The notes: a model not told the origin generated them from the letters alone. Positions 55,464-64,000 are shown, counted from the stretch's first letter. The stretch: 64,000 bases of DNA from Butyricimonas paravirosa (GCF_032878955.1 NZ_CP043839.1:4836001-4900000), one strand, 5' to 3'. A program made the numbers and translations.

Positions 55464-56213
55464 TTAGAATCTAAATCCAATTTTCAACATCGGGTTAGAT
55501 AGAAAATCAAATCCGTGAGTGTCTGATGATAGGAGTTTCAACCCGACTTGTGGTCGGATGTTATATACCGTGTAGTCATAGGCAATCGGTCGAATTTCGA
55601 TAGAAATAAAAAATGCTTTGGAAACGAAATAATCGAATCCGGTGACACCGGCAACCCGGTACCCGAAAGCTTCTCCAATAGATTTTCCTAGATAGGATTC
55701 GTCATCCGCTTTTGCTTCTTGTTTCCCGTAAGAGAATCCGAATTCACCTCCATAACGGAAAAATAGTTTGTCATATTTGGTTTTCACGAATCTTTCCGCT
55801 CCGAGGACGATAGAATATTTTATTTTATCTTTTGATGTTACGAAATTGTAATCTGGAATGTCTCCGGTTTCGAATTTTCCATCCGTGCTGTTACCGGGTA
55901 AAGCTTGGTACTCGGGATTATGCTTGAATGAAAATCCTCCCATTGCTTTCAGCGCCCATTTTTTCGCAAACATCCATCTGAATTCGAAATTCAGTGACAA
56001 CTGTTTATCGAACCAGCTGGTTTGTGGGGCGGAGATATTGTAGGTGCTCAAATCCGGGGCCGGGGCTTCCATACCGACAAACGAGCCTACACCTAAATTT
56101 AAAGAGACGGATTTGTCCCCTTTCTTTGGTGTAAAGTCATCTTTTGTTTGTGCGTTGGCAAGCAGTACCGATCCTGTCATGATGATAGCAATTGTCAATA
56201 CTCTTTTTAGCAT
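55464..56213 (-). CDS. Small outer-membrane beta-barrel protein
   Basis: About 249 residues from ATG 56213, giving the signal peptide MLKRVLTIAIIMTGSVLLANAQ. The mature protein alternates aromatic and polar residues in strands (SVSLNLGVGSFVG, LSLNFEFRWMFAKKWALKAM, KLFFRYGGEFGFSYGKQ) and ends in a phenylalanine (MLKIGFRF), as outer-membrane barrels do. It looks like an eight- to ten-strand porin-like or OmpA-type barrel. It starts 55 bp downstream of the long coiled-coil lipoprotein gene, separated by a hairpin, so the two are likely cotranscribed in part. Confidence 0.8.
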   Translation of the reverse strand: MLKRVLTIAIIMTGSVLLANAQTKDDFTPKKGDKSVSLNLGVGSFVGMEAPAPDLSTYNISAPQTSWFDKQLSLNFEFRWMFAKKWALKAMGGFSFKHNPEYQALPGNSTDGKFETGDIPDYNFVTSKDKIKYSIVLGAERFVKTKYDKLFFRYGGEFGFSYGKQEAKADDESYLGKSIGEAFGYRVAGVTGFDYFVSKAFFISIEIRPIAYDYTVYNIRPQVGLKLLSSDTHGFDFLSNPMLKIGFRF

Positions 56214-56232
56214 ATATACAAATTTAGTGAAT

Positions 56233-56256
56233 GTCAGTGGGGATTTCCCCACTGGC
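56233..56256 (-). terminator. Hairpin between the lipoprotein and barrel genes
   Basis: gtcagtgggg (56233-56242) pairs with ccccactggc (56247-56256) over an attt loop. There is no long T run on the minus strand, so it may only reduce read-through between the two genes. Confidence 0.55.
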
Positions 56257-56268
56257 ATTGGGTTTTAC

Positions 56269-58482
56269 TTATTCGGCAAGTGCTGCTTCTGCGGCATCAA
56301 TAGCTGCTTGTAAACGGTCAACACGTGCTTGTAGTTCAGGTTGGATTTCTTTGAGTTTTGAAATCTCGTTGTTGAGAACATTAATTTCTGCCTGGTATTC
56401 TTCATTTTGTATTCTGATGCAAGCTTCTAATTCTTCGTTCTTTTCTTCGTCACTTGCAAGAGCATTGAATTCTTTGATGGATTGCTCTGCTTTAGCGATG
56501 GCTTCTTCTGCTGTTTTTATCTCTTTTTTGTAGGTCTCTATTTGCTCATTGATGCCTTCGATGTCTGAAGAAGTTAGAATTTCCAACAGGTGATTAATAC
56601 GCTCTATTTGGGAGCTTAATTCATTAGCTTCTCTTATTAATGTGGTGTATGCTGAATTCTCTAAAGCCGCTTCTGCTTCTTCTTTTTTCTGTTCAGCCGC
56701 CTCAATGTTGGCTACCGCTTCATCCCAATCTGCTTTGGCTTGATTCATCTCTGCCAGTAACGTTTCGGTTGTTTTGGCTGCATTGTCAACGATCGTGTTG
56801 AATTCATCGGCTAGTAACGTTGCGATTTCTAATTCATCAATTGCTTTTTGTACCTTAACAACAAGTTCACCTTGATTGATTTCCGAAACAGCAGCAACAG
56901 CATCATTGTATGCTTTTTGTGTGATTGTGACATTTTCTTTTGCCTTTTCGTATGCTGTTTCATTTTCTTCAAGAGCTTTGGTGGCATCAGCGATATCTTT
57001 TTTAGCTGTTGCTAATGCGGCATCGTTTGCTGTTACGGCATCGCTTGCTTTAGTCAGTTCAGCTAAAGCTTTTGCTTCATTTGTCTTGGCAACACCCAAT
57101 AAAGCTTCTAGCTCGGCTTTCTTCTCAGGAGTAAGATCCGGATCTTTCAGCTCGTTGGTATATTTTACCACCACGCCTTTTTTCGCATCGTAATCTGTTT
57201 GGGCAGCAGTCTTTTTATTATTTAATTCGCTTACTTTACTTTCGTAAGTAGCTTTGTCTTTTGTCGCTTTTTCAAGTTTCGTTTTTTGTTCGTTGATTAT
57301 TTCTTCAAGTGGTGTCAAAGCAGCTTTTGCAGCTGTTGCTGCTTTCTCTAATTTTCCTAAATTTGCTTTTGTTTCAGCTAGTTCTTTTTCAGCTTCTTCT
57401 TTTGCTGTCGTTTTCATTTCAATAGTGGTTGCTTGTTTCTCTTTCTCGGCAGTAATCTTGGTTGTGATATTTTGTTCAAATTCAGGATATCCTGGGAAAG
57501 GGAATGTTCTTTCAGTTCCTTTGCTTGTTATAACTGTTATTTCGAACGGAGAGACCAATTTTTTCGTGGGATTGCTGTTGTAATCCTCTTTTGCTTTTTC
57601 GTAAGCCTTTTCTTTGGTACTAGCCTCTTGCTTGGCCGTTTCCACTGCTTGTTCTGCATCACAAATAGCTTTCAATAATTTTTTTGCTTCGTCAGCAGTA
57701 TTGATCATTTCTGCCGTTTTGGAATCAAGCTCTTTGGTAAGTTCTTCAAGCTTTGTATTAAGTTCATTGATTTTTTTTTCAATAGCGGCGTCTGTCAGCG
57801 TTTTTGAGGCTTCAAGCTCAGCAATAGCTTCTTTTGCAGTGGTTACTTTTTCTTGATTTTCTTTTATTATTTCTTGGAAACTAGCGAGGTGCACCTCGAA
57901 ATTATCAGAAATGAGATTCTTGTACCGATTTACTCTGTCTTCGTTATTGGCGATTTCGTTTTGATTATTACGAAGTTTCCGCAGGGCTTTGACATAGTCT
58001 GCATACATTTGCTCTAGTTCCGGGTTGAGTTTACCGGCAATAATGGCGGCATTTAATTTGTTCAAAAAATCTTGTTGCTTGTATGCTTCCTCGGCTTTAC
58101 GAGTTTCGTATTCAAGTTCATAAATTTTTTGTTGATATTCATTTGCTATTTCTGCTGCTTTTGCTTCATTCCGAATCTTTTCAGCTTCTGCAAGTAGTTT
58201 TTCAGCTTCAGCTTCCGTTTTGGCTGCATTGGCTTCTGCGATCAAACGTTCAATTTCAAGGCGAGCTGCTTCATTTTTAGCTTCATTCTCTACTTTCAAT
58301 TTTTCGATTTCTGCCAGTAATTTTTGAGCCTCTCCTTGGGCTTTCAGCATTTCGGCTTGTGCCTTCAGCCATTCCGTTTTTGCGGTACGGATTTGTTCAA
58401 CTGTAGCAGATTCTTTGTCATCCACGCAGGATGACAATAAGGCGACAGTTATCAACACAAATAATAAACTTATTTTTCTCAT
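56269..58482 (-). CDS. Very long coiled-coil lipoprotein of unknown function
   Basis: A 737-residue lipoprotein (signal ending LLSSC, then VDDKES). Almost the whole mature protein consists of A-, E- and K-rich heptad repeats, for example LKAQAEMLKAQGEAQKLLAE at the start and LNNEISKLKEIQPELQARVD at the end. The only clear break is near residues 300-340, with a non-helical PFEITVITSKGTERTFPFPG stretch. If extended, the coiled coil would be tens of nanometres long. No enzyme motif is visible. It is followed by an outer-membrane barrel gene and divergent to an HTH regulator gene. A structural or surface-spanning role is inference. Confidence 0.85.
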   Translation of the reverse strand: MRKISLLFVLITVALLSSCVDDKESATVEQIRTAKTEWLKAQAEMLKAQGEAQKLLAEIEKLKVENEAKNEAARLEIERLIAEANAAKTEAEAEKLLAEAEKIRNEAKAAEIANEYQQKIYELEYETRKAEEAYKQQDFLNKLNAAIIAGKLNPELEQMYADYVKALRKLRNNQNEIANNEDRVNRYKNLISDNFEVHLASFQEIIKENQEKVTTAKEAIAELEASKTLTDAAIEKKINELNTKLEELTKELDSKTAEMINTADEAKKLLKAICDAEQAVETAKQEASTKEKAYEKAKEDYNSNPTKKLVSPFEITVITSKGTERTFPFPGYPEFEQNITTKITAEKEKQATTIEMKTTAKEEAEKELAETKANLGKLEKAATAAKAALTPLEEIINEQKTKLEKATKDKATYESKVSELNNKKTAAQTDYDAKKGVVVKYTNELKDPDLTPEKKAELEALLGVAKTNEAKALAELTKASDAVTANDAALATAKKDIADATKALEENETAYEKAKENVTITQKAYNDAVAAVSEINQGELVVKVQKAIDELEIATLLADEFNTIVDNAAKTTETLLAEMNQAKADWDEAVANIEAAEQKKEEAEAALENSAYTTLIREANELSSQIERINHLLEILTSSDIEGINEQIETYKKEIKTAEEAIAKAEQSIKEFNALASDEEKNEELEACIRIQNEEYQAEINVLNNEISKLKEIQPELQARVDRLQAAIDAAEAALAE

Positions 58483-58564
58483 AACACCTTGTTTTTTAAT
58501 TAAACATTTAATAATTCAATAATTTATTTAATACATTTACAAACGCTTCGTTGTATTTTGTTGA

Positions 58565-58596
58565 CAAAAGTATGGTATAAAATTTACATGTGCAAA
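58565..58596 (-). promoter_or_regulatory. Promoter of the coiled-coil lipoprotein gene
   Basis: On the minus strand the -33 tttg (58593-58596) and the -7 tacttttg (58565-58572) are separated by 20 bp, an almost perfect Bacteroidota promoter. It leaves a leader of about 75 bases. Confidence 0.75.
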
Positions 58597-58672
58597 TAAT
58601 ATTCAACATTTTTGTAGTTATATATTACCTTTATTAAAACTTTTCTCATGATAATTCTCGTAATTTTGAACT

Positions 58673-59011
58673 ATGAAATTGGATATAGGAGAGATTATAA
58701 GGCAAGAGTTCGAGAAAAGTGGTTTGAGTGCCAGCCAGTTCGCTCGTATGATTAACAAAGAAAGGACGTTGGTATATCATCTTTTCAAGCGTCAATCTAT
58801 TGATACAGATTTGTTGTATCAGATTTGCATGGTGTTGAATGTGGACTTGTTTAGTCTGTTCTCGGAGAAGTTGAGACAAGAAAATAATATTATTGGGGCA
58901 TGTCATTCCCAAAAAGCAGAGAGTGTATCGTCCAAACGAAAGATTATGCTGGAGATTGAATTGGATGATGAAGAGTATCAAAAAATGATCCAAAAAGCAT
59001 TAAACATATAG
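58673..59011 (+). CDS. Small HTH (XRE/Cro-like) transcriptional regulator
   Basis: A 112-residue protein with a helix-turn-helix at residues about 5-60 (IIRQEFEKSGLSASQFARMI, then KERTLVYHLFKRQSIDTDLL) and a charged C-terminal tail (IMLEIELDDEEYQKMIQKAL). It is divergent to the coiled-coil lipoprotein gene and may regulate it; this is inferred from position only. A -7-like taattttg lies 5 bp before the start, which would make the transcript almost leaderless, so the true promoter is uncertain. Confidence 0.8.
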   Translation: MKLDIGEIIRQEFEKSGLSASQFARMINKERTLVYHLFKRQSIDTDLLYQICMVLNVDLFSLFSEKLRQENNIIGACHSQKAESVSSKRKIMLEIELDDEEYQKMIQKALNI

Positions 59012-59465
59012 CCCTTCAATTATTCTTAATTCCGGAATTCGATACAAACAATTGTTTCCACGCTCATAGGTAGTCGGGGAAATAGTGATTTGTCCCAGTA
59101 AAGTGGGCATTCAAATGAAATTTCTATCTGATGGGGTTATTATCCTGTTTTCAAATTGTTATGATAGACTTATTCGGATGTTAATAATTACTATTGTAAT
59201 TTAATATATTGTTATTTTGATAGGAGCGGAATAGGGGAGGAATGGGAGCGGAATGGGAGCGGCTCGCAATATGATAACAAGATAATCCTGTTTTGGTAAC
59301 ATTATTTTACATTATTTTGCATTGAATTTTTGTAGAACACCCCTAAATCCGTGAGTGTTGAAACACGAATTTAGGGTATTCTTGAATAATTCTCGTTTTG
59401 TTGGTTGCCCTCGCTTTCGCGAATATCAAGGATGCGGATTTATCCGGAATATAACCGCGTGTGGT
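59012..59465. other. Intergenic region between the HTH gene and mutS2
   Basis: No gene is visible. Features are a short imperfect repeat of ggaatgggagc units around 59230-59260 and a 13-bp stem with one mismatch (ccctaaatccgtg 59341-59353 with cacgaatttaggg 59364-59376) that lacks a T run on either strand. Confidence 0.5.
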
Positions 59466-61952
59466 TTATATATCCAGTTTCACCACGGTAATTCCCGAGC
59501 CTCCCATTTGTACATGTTCATCCCCGCAGGAACCCACGACCGGATTGGTCTTTAAAAAATCCCGTATGATTTGCCGGAGGGCCCCTGTACCTGTTCCATG
59601 CAAGATGCGTAGGTCTTTCATGTTTAGCATAACGGCATTGTCAATGAATTCCGATACTTTCATGAGCGCCTCGTCTCCCCGTAGTCCTCGTACGTCGATC
59701 TCCGGTTTGAAATCCATGCGTTTCTGGCTGATGTTTTCCAGGTAATTGGAAGAGGGGCGTGGCGTCCTGTTTTGCGTGATTTTCTTGGCTGCACTGTTCG
59801 ATATTTTCGAGAGGCGTTCCACTTTCACGGTAGTCATGAGACCGCCGAGAGCGATAACAGCGTTTTTCTCGTTAATTTCGATAATTTCACCCACGGCTTT
59901 ATTATCCAGTTGCACGAGATCTCCTTTGCTGAAAGTTGGCGCCTGTTGCTGTTGATCGGTCTCTTCCGACGTGGAGGTTTGGGAGCGTTTCCCTTTTTCC
60001 TTTTGTTTCTTTTCCCGGTTTTTCAATTTCTCGATTTTTCTCTTCAGGCGTTCTTCCTCTTCTTCTTCGCTGAACAGTAACCGTCGTTTTTCTTCCTCGA
60101 ATGTTTGTCGGGCCAGTCGGGTTTGCTCCTTTTCGGCTTGACTTTCTTTGATTTGCCGGATGGTATTTTCTATCGTTTTGTTCGCCCCGGAGATGAGTTC
60201 TTTGGCTTTCTCTTGGGCTTCTTGGATGATTGTTTTCCTGAGTTTGGAGGCATCGTCCAGTTCTTTTTTATAACGCTCCAGCACTTCTTCCAAGCGTTTT
60301 TCATTTTCATGGATGCGTTTCCGTTTTTCTTCCCAGTAACGTTTATCCCGTAGGATTTCTTTCAAGTGCTTGTCGAAATTTACCCGGTCTTCACCGATCT
60401 TGCTGGCGGCATCGTCCAAAATTTCTTTGGGTAACCCGATTTTCTTGGCGATTTCGAATGCAAAAGACGAACCCGGTTTTCCGATTTCCAGTTGGAAAAG
60501 CGGCAACATCCGATGGCTGTCATAAAGCATGGCCCCGTTTGCAATTCCGGAAGCTGAAGAGGCAAAATGTTTTAAATTGGTGTAGTGTGTCGTGATGACA
60601 CCTCTCGTTTGGTTGTTATTTAAAGCATTTAAAATGGCTTCAGCTATCGCTCCGCCTAGCATGGGTTCGGTTCCCGTACCGAACTCGTCGATCAGGATAA
60701 GCGTGTCTTGCGAGGCGTAACGGATGAAATTCTTCATGTTTACCAGATGCGAGCTGTATGTACTCAAATCATTTTCAAGAGACTGTTCGTCTCCCATGTC
60801 AATGAGTATTTTGTGGAATATCCCGAATTTACTGGATTCTTCCACGGGTACGGGTACGCCGCATTGGAACATATATTGTAATAAACCGGCTGTTTGCAGG
60901 CAGACTGATTTACCACCCGCGTTAGGACCGGAAATCAGGATGATTCGCTGATCTTCATTTATTTCAATATCCAGGGGAACAACCTCTTTCCCGTTTGCTT
61001 TCAAGCTTAGGTAGAGTAGGGGATGCTTTGCCCTGTACCATAGCATGGAAGGGGTATCTTCAAAAAGGGGGACGATGGCATTCACCCGGATGGCAAAGAG
61101 TGCTTTTGCTCGCACGAAATCCACGAATGCCATGAAATCGTATGCCGGGATCAAGTCATATATATAAGGACGCAAGTCGTCGGCAAATTGCCGGAGAATA
61201 CGGGTGATTTCCCGTTTTTCTTCCAGTTGCAGTTCCCGGATTTCATTGTTCGTCTCGATGATTTCCGCGGGTTCGATATAAGAGGTTTTCCCGGTGGTGG
61301 ATTCATCATGCACGATACCATTTAATTTCCGCTTGAAGGCGGCAGGCACGGGAATCACCATTCTACCGTCCCGGATAGCAATGTTGCTGTCCTTGTCGGC
61401 CCATCCTTCCTCCTGTGCTTTCTGCAACAGGGATTGCATACGTCGGGAGATTCCGGATTGCTTTTTAGCAATGCTATGACGTATGTTGCCTAAAGCGGGT
61501 GAGGCGGTGTCCTTGATTGTCCCGAATTTTGAAACGATCGAGTCCAGACGTTGCAGGATATAGGGGAATACTCGTACGTCTCCGGCCCGGGCTACCAGAT
61601 GAGGGTAAACTTCTTGTTTGGTGTTGAAGAAACGCATGATGGCGTTCAGCGACTCCAGTGAATTTTTTAAGACAACCAGCTCGTTTACTTCCAGAAACAA
61701 ACCCTCTACTTTTATACGCAACAAGAAGGGACGGGCATCATGGTAATAGGAGACCGGAAAGTTCTCTTCCTCTTGACAGATCCGCATGAATTCGGAGGTT
61801 TCGGCCAAAGAGGTTTCGATCCATCCGGCATTGGTGGAGAACTTGATGTCGCTGACCAGTTCCCGGCCCATGTCACTCAAGCAGTTATTGCTGATAAGTT
61901 GTCTTATTTTGTCGAATTTTATTTTAGATTCAAAATTTTCGGGATAAATCAT
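59466..61952 (-). CDS. mutS2: Endonuclease MutS2
   Basis: An 828-residue MutS2 protein. The MutS core includes the Walker A motif GPNAGGKSV near residue 342, the ABC-type SLENDLSTYSSHLVNMK and LIDEFGTGTEP. A long coiled region (about 520-640, KEILRDKRYWEEKRKRIHEN) is followed by a basic linker and the C-terminal Smr nuclease domain (EIDVRGLRGDEALMKVSEF, ILHGTGTGALRQIIRDF). MutS2 suppresses recombination and, in some bacteria, splits collided ribosomes. It is followed by no gene on its strand for 450 bp. Confidence 0.96.
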   Translation of the reverse strand: MIYPENFESKIKFDKIRQLISNNCLSDMGRELVSDIKFSTNAGWIETSLAETSEFMRICQEEENFPVSYYHDARPFLLRIKVEGLFLEVNELVVLKNSLESLNAIMRFFNTKQEVYPHLVARAGDVRVFPYILQRLDSIVSKFGTIKDTASPALGNIRHSIAKKQSGISRRMQSLLQKAQEEGWADKDSNIAIRDGRMVIPVPAAFKRKLNGIVHDESTTGKTSYIEPAEIIETNNEIRELQLEEKREITRILRQFADDLRPYIYDLIPAYDFMAFVDFVRAKALFAIRVNAIVPLFEDTPSMLWYRAKHPLLYLSLKANGKEVVPLDIEINEDQRIILISGPNAGGKSVCLQTAGLLQYMFQCGVPVPVEESSKFGIFHKILIDMGDEQSLENDLSTYSSHLVNMKNFIRYASQDTLILIDEFGTGTEPMLGGAIAEAILNALNNNQTRGVITTHYTNLKHFASSASGIANGAMLYDSHRMLPLFQLEIGKPGSSFAFEIAKKIGLPKEILDDAASKIGEDRVNFDKHLKEILRDKRYWEEKRKRIHENEKRLEEVLERYKKELDDASKLRKTIIQEAQEKAKELISGANKTIENTIRQIKESQAEKEQTRLARQTFEEEKRRLLFSEEEEEERLKRKIEKLKNREKKQKEKGKRSQTSTSEETDQQQQAPTFSKGDLVQLDNKAVGEIIEINEKNAVIALGGLMTTVKVERLSKISNSAAKKITQNRTPRPSSNYLENISQKRMDFKPEIDVRGLRGDEALMKVSEFIDNAVMLNMKDLRILHGTGTGALRQIIRDFLKTNPVVGSCGDEHVQMGGSGITVVKLDI

Positions 61953-61986
61953 ATTGAATTGAAAATTGAAAGTACAAAATTGAAAA

Positions 61987-62682
61987 TTACTTGTTCGAGA
62001 TCATAAACTTGTGTGTCGTTCCCTGATCTGTTTTGATGAGGACGTAATCATCCGGCTTGATCTTGTCCGCGTGTTTCGGGAGATACCGGATGATGAGATT
62101 ACCCATCATTTCCTTGCCCAACGTGAGGGGGGTACAGTCCACTTCCAGGTAGTCGGGTTTGAAAATCGACAGGATCGATATGTTCTTTTTGCCCGTGTTG
62201 ATCAGGTTTATGATCTGGTGTTTCGTCTCTGCCTGTTTTAAGTGGATCGTGTCCGTGGTGAAACGTAAGTTACCCACCACGATGGGGTAGGTTGTCGGGA
62301 TGTCAACCGATTTCGTGATGACTTCTCCTTCTAAACGCAATACGATGTTCGGGGGAGTGGCGTTCGTGTACACGATAATCTTTTTCGAGAACACGCCGGG
62401 GCGGTCTTTCGGGTTGAACGTGACGGTGACCACGCTACTGTCTCCGGGAGGAATGGGTTTCCTGTTCCATTTGGGAGTAGTGCAACCACACGTGGTTTCG
62501 ATAAATTTTATCAACAGGGGTGCTTTCCCTTTGTTTGTAAATTTAAATTCGTGAGTTACTTTTCCCCCGTTTTCCTGCACGAGTCCCATGTTGAACGTGG
62601 TCTTTTCGAACGCGATCTTGGCCCGCTGGGCGAATGATAGCGTGGGGATGAAAAGTAATATTACATATATAAATATCTTCAT
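61987..62682 (-). CDS. Exported DUF1573 protein
   Basis: About 231 residues from ATG 62682 with signal peptide MKIFIYVILLFIPTLSFAQ. The DUF1573 domain is seen in FEKTTFNMGLVQENGGKVTH, FKFTNKGKAPLLIKFIETTCGCTTPKW and GDSSVVTVTFNPKDRPGVFSKKI in parts (VTFNPKDRPGVFSKK). The ASH/MSP-like beta-sandwich with the conserved CGCT is typical; its function in Bacteroidota is not established. It starts 34 bp upstream of mutS2 in the direction of transcription and may be cotranscribed. Confidence 0.88.
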   Translation of the reverse strand: MKIFIYVILLFIPTLSFAQRAKIAFEKTTFNMGLVQENGGKVTHEFKFTNKGKAPLLIKFIETTCGCTTPKWNRKPIPPGDSSVVTVTFNPKDRPGVFSKKIIVYTNATPPNIVLRLEGEVITKSVDIPTTYPIVVGNLRFTTDTIHLKQAETKHQIINLINTGKKNISILSIFKPDYLEVDCTPLTLGKEMMGNLIIRYLPKHADKIKPDDYVLIKTDQGTTHKFMISNK

Positions 62683-62743
62683 CTGTATTTCTTTTTGTTT
62701 GTGGAAAATTGGAATACAAAAATACAAAAAGGGTTGGAAAAGA

Positions 62744-62774
62744 TTGGTTTATGTCGGAATAAAACGTATCTTTG
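62744..62774 (+). promoter_or_regulatory. Promoter of rpsO
   Basis: -33 ttg (62744-62746) and -7 tatctttg (62767-62774) with a 20-bp spacer, matching the house-keeping consensus of Bacteroidota. It lies 41 bp before the rpsO start and shows that in-frame codons upstream of it are not coding. Confidence 0.8.
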
Positions 62775-62814
62775 CGGCGTTAAAATTATTATTAAATATA
62801 AAAGACTGTACATC

Positions 62815-63084
62815 ATGTATTTGACATCAGAAAAGAAAGAAGAACTTTTTTCACAGTACGGGAAGTCTAATAAAGATACCGGCTCTGTTGAGTCACAAGT
62901 AGCTTTATTTTCCTACCGTATCGCTCATTTGACTGAGCATTTAAAGAAAAACCACAAAGATTTCGCTACTCAAAGATCTTTGATTAAATTGGTTGGAAAA
63001 CGTAGAGCGTTGCTTGATTACATGAAGAAGAGAGATATCGATAGATATCGTGCTATCGTTAAAGCATTGAATTTACGTAAATAA
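62815..63084 (+). CDS. rpsO: 30S ribosomal protein S15
   Basis: An 89-residue protein of exact family length starting MYLTSEKKEELFSQYG. The rRNA-binding segments DTGSVESQVALFSYRIAHLT and HKDFATQRSLIKLVGKRRALLDYMKK in parts (KDFATQRSLI, GKRRALLDYMK) are conserved. It binds 16S rRNA helix 22 and organises the platform. It precedes pnp, the same order as in many bacteria, but a terminator separates the two genes. Confidence 0.97.
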   Translation: MYLTSEKKEELFSQYGKSNKDTGSVESQVALFSYRIAHLTEHLKKNHKDFATQRSLIKLVGKRRALLDYMKKRDIDRYRAIVKALNLRK

Positions 63085-63091
63085 TTACATA

Positions 63092-63126
63092 AAAACGACC
63101 CGGGTCGTCCGGGTCGTTTTACTTTT
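63092..63126 (+). terminator. Rho-independent terminator between rpsO and pnp
   Basis: A perfect 12-bp stem (aaaacgacccgg 63092-63103 with ccgggtcgtttt 63109-63120) and a T-rich tail. Confidence 0.88.
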
Positions 63127-63165
63127 AATCCTCCCCTCCTCCTCCTTTTATCTAAAAAGAATTCC

Positions 63166-63188
63166 GTTAAAATGTTTAGTATTTTAAC
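63166..63188 (+). promoter_or_regulatory. Leader hairpin of pnp
   Basis: gttaaaat (63166-63173) pairs perfectly with attttaac (63181-63188), 15 bp before the pnp start. In enterobacteria a pnp leader hairpin is cut by RNase III and lets PNPase limit its own mRNA; a similar role here is inference. Confidence 0.45.
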
Positions 63189-63203
63189 AGTTTTATTATT
63201 TCT

Positions 63204-64000
63204 ATGAACATTATTGAAAAAAGCATTACCCTGAAAGATGGTCGGGTAATAACATTGGAAACCGGAAAGTTAGCCAAGCAAGCGGACGGTGCTGTCATGC
63301 TGAAAATGGGCAACACGATGTTGTTGGCTACGGTTTGTTCCGCGCAAGAGGCCGGTCCGGACGTGGACTTCATGCCTTTGTCGGTAGATTATAAAGAAAA
63401 ATTTTCAGCGGTAGGACGTTTCCCCGGTGGTTTCACCCGTAGAGAGGGAAGGGCTTCCGATTACGAGATTTTGGTATCCCGTCTGATTGACCGGGCTCTG
63501 AGACCTTTGTTCCCGGATGATTACCATGCAGAAACTTTCGTGCAGGTAACGTTGTACTCGGCAGATGAAGAGTCTATGCCGGATTGTTTGGCCGGATTGG
63601 CTGCCTCTGCAGCTATTGCCGTGAGTGATATTCCTTTCCACGGTCCTATTTCCGAGGTACGTGTAGCTCGTGTGAATGGGGAGTTTATGATTAACCCTAC
63701 CAAGAGCGAGTTGGCAACTGCCGATTTGGATATTATGGTTGCTGCAACCTACGAGAATATCATGATGGTTGAGGGCGAGATGAACGAGGTTTCCGAGAAA
63801 GAAATGCTCGACGCTATTAAATTTGCTCATGAAGCTATTAAAGATCATTGTTTGGTTCAAATGGAATTGGCAAAAGCCGTGAATAAAGAAAAACGGGCTT
63901 ATTGTCATGAAGTGAATGATGAAGAGTTGCGTAAAGACATCTGGGCTAAATGCTACGATAAAGCGTATGCTGTTGCCCGTCAATGTAATGCCGACAAGCA
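63204..64000 (+). CDS. pnp: Polynucleotide phosphorylase, 3' end outside the window
   Basis: The frame opens at ATG 63204 and stays open to the right edge, giving the first 265 or so residues of a protein of about 700. The first RNase PH-like domain is recognisable: MNIIEKSITLKDGRVITLET, LATVCSAQEAGPDVDFMPLS, KFSAVGRFPGGFTRREGR, ILVSRLIDRALRPLFPDDY and LAGLAASAAIAVSDIPFHGP, plus the ITKSELATADLDIMVA-like INPTKSELATADLDIMVA. The enzyme degrades mRNA from the 3' end by phosphorolysis. It is separated from rpsO by a terminator, so it needs its own promoter. Confidence 0.96.
   Translation, partial: MNIIEKSITLKDGRVITLETGKLAKQADGAVMLKMGNTMLLATVCSAQEAGPDVDFMPLSVDYKEKFSAVGRFPGGFTRREGRASDYEILVSRLIDRALRPLFPDDYHAETFVQVTLYSADEESMPDCLAGLAASAAIAVSDIPFHGPISEVRVARVNGEFMINPTKSELATADLDIMVAATYENIMMVEGEMNEVSEKEMLDAIKFAHEAIKDHCLVQMELAKAVNKEKRAYCHEVNDEELRKDIWAKCYDKAYAVARQCNADK

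Noticed and set aside
56219..56226. -7 box (taaatttg, minus strand) before the barrel gene
   Set aside because: It lies only 6 bp before the start codon, so transcription would begin inside or at the gene; probably a chance match.
56876..58280. Several long reading frames on the plus strand opposite the coiled-coil lipoprotein gene
   Set aside because: They mirror the A/E/K-rich codons of the minus-strand gene as S/F/A-rich low-complexity protein, have no ribosome sites and no recognisable domains.
62695..62814. N-terminal extension of ribosomal protein S15
   Set aside because: The region contains the rpsO promoter, and S15 has its normal length from 62815.

Overview
The window comes from a Bacteroidota genome. 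The evidence is three SusC/SusD-type nutrient-uptake loci (one cut by the left edge), two ECF sigma/FecR regulator pairs, promoters with the -7 element TAnnTTTG instead of a Pribnow box, and house-keeping proteins of the Bacteroidales type, such as an Obg without a C-terminal OCT domain and the rpsO-pnp order. The many sigma/FecR/SusC/SusD units with DUF4843-, PKD-like-, HExxH- and DUF4302-type lipoproteins suggest the Odoribacter/Butyricimonas group. That placement is inference from gene content, not from a marker gene.

Layout. 1-2.3 kb: end of a SusD gene and a lipoprotein that looks like a metallohydrolase without its zinc motif. 2.4-9 kb: a complete drug/xenobiotic-type export system (TolC, HlyD-like lipoprotein, two ABC ATPases, two ABC-2 permeases), followed by a periplasmic thioredoxin and two small lipoproteins (9-11.8 kb). 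11.8-14.4 kb: a gene-poor region with an intact IS256-family element (perfect 30-bp ends) and tRNA-Tyr and tRNA-Gly. 14.4-23.7 kb: tag, then on the minus strand tsaD, a 2-hydroxyacid dehydrogenase and a periplasmic nitroreductase, then tamB and rocD on the plus strand.

23.8-34.1 kb: first sigma/FecR/SusC/SusD locus, ending in a DUF4843 lipoprotein, a PKD-like lipoprotein and a TlpA-like thioredoxin lipoprotein. 34.2-36.6 kb: an Nramp metal importer and a Ca/Na antiporter. 36.7-46.2 kb: second sigma/FecR/SusC/SusD locus, ending in an active-looking HExxH lipoprotein and a DUF4302 lipoprotein, followed by a metallophosphoesterase. In each locus the sigma factor and FecR would sense transport through SusC (its N-terminal STN domain is the signalling domain) and switch on the importer genes. 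Both loci carry a stem-loop between fecR and susC.

47.5-53.7 kb: three copies of a palindromic intergenic repeat, an IS110-family element with a probable bridge-RNA region, purE and hpt (divergent purine genes), obg, a YhiM-like membrane protein and ubiE/menG. 53.7-59 kb: arginine deiminase, a small outer-membrane barrel, a very long coiled-coil lipoprotein and a divergent HTH regulator. 59.4-64 kb: mutS2, a DUF1573 protein, rpsO and the 5' part of pnp, which runs off the right edge.

The most unusual signals are the IS110 bridge-RNA candidate, the palindromic repeat family, the metallohydrolase that has lost HExxH, the long coiled-coil lipoprotein unit, the repeated fecR-susC stem-loops, and a tamB whose natural start codon appears to be ATA.
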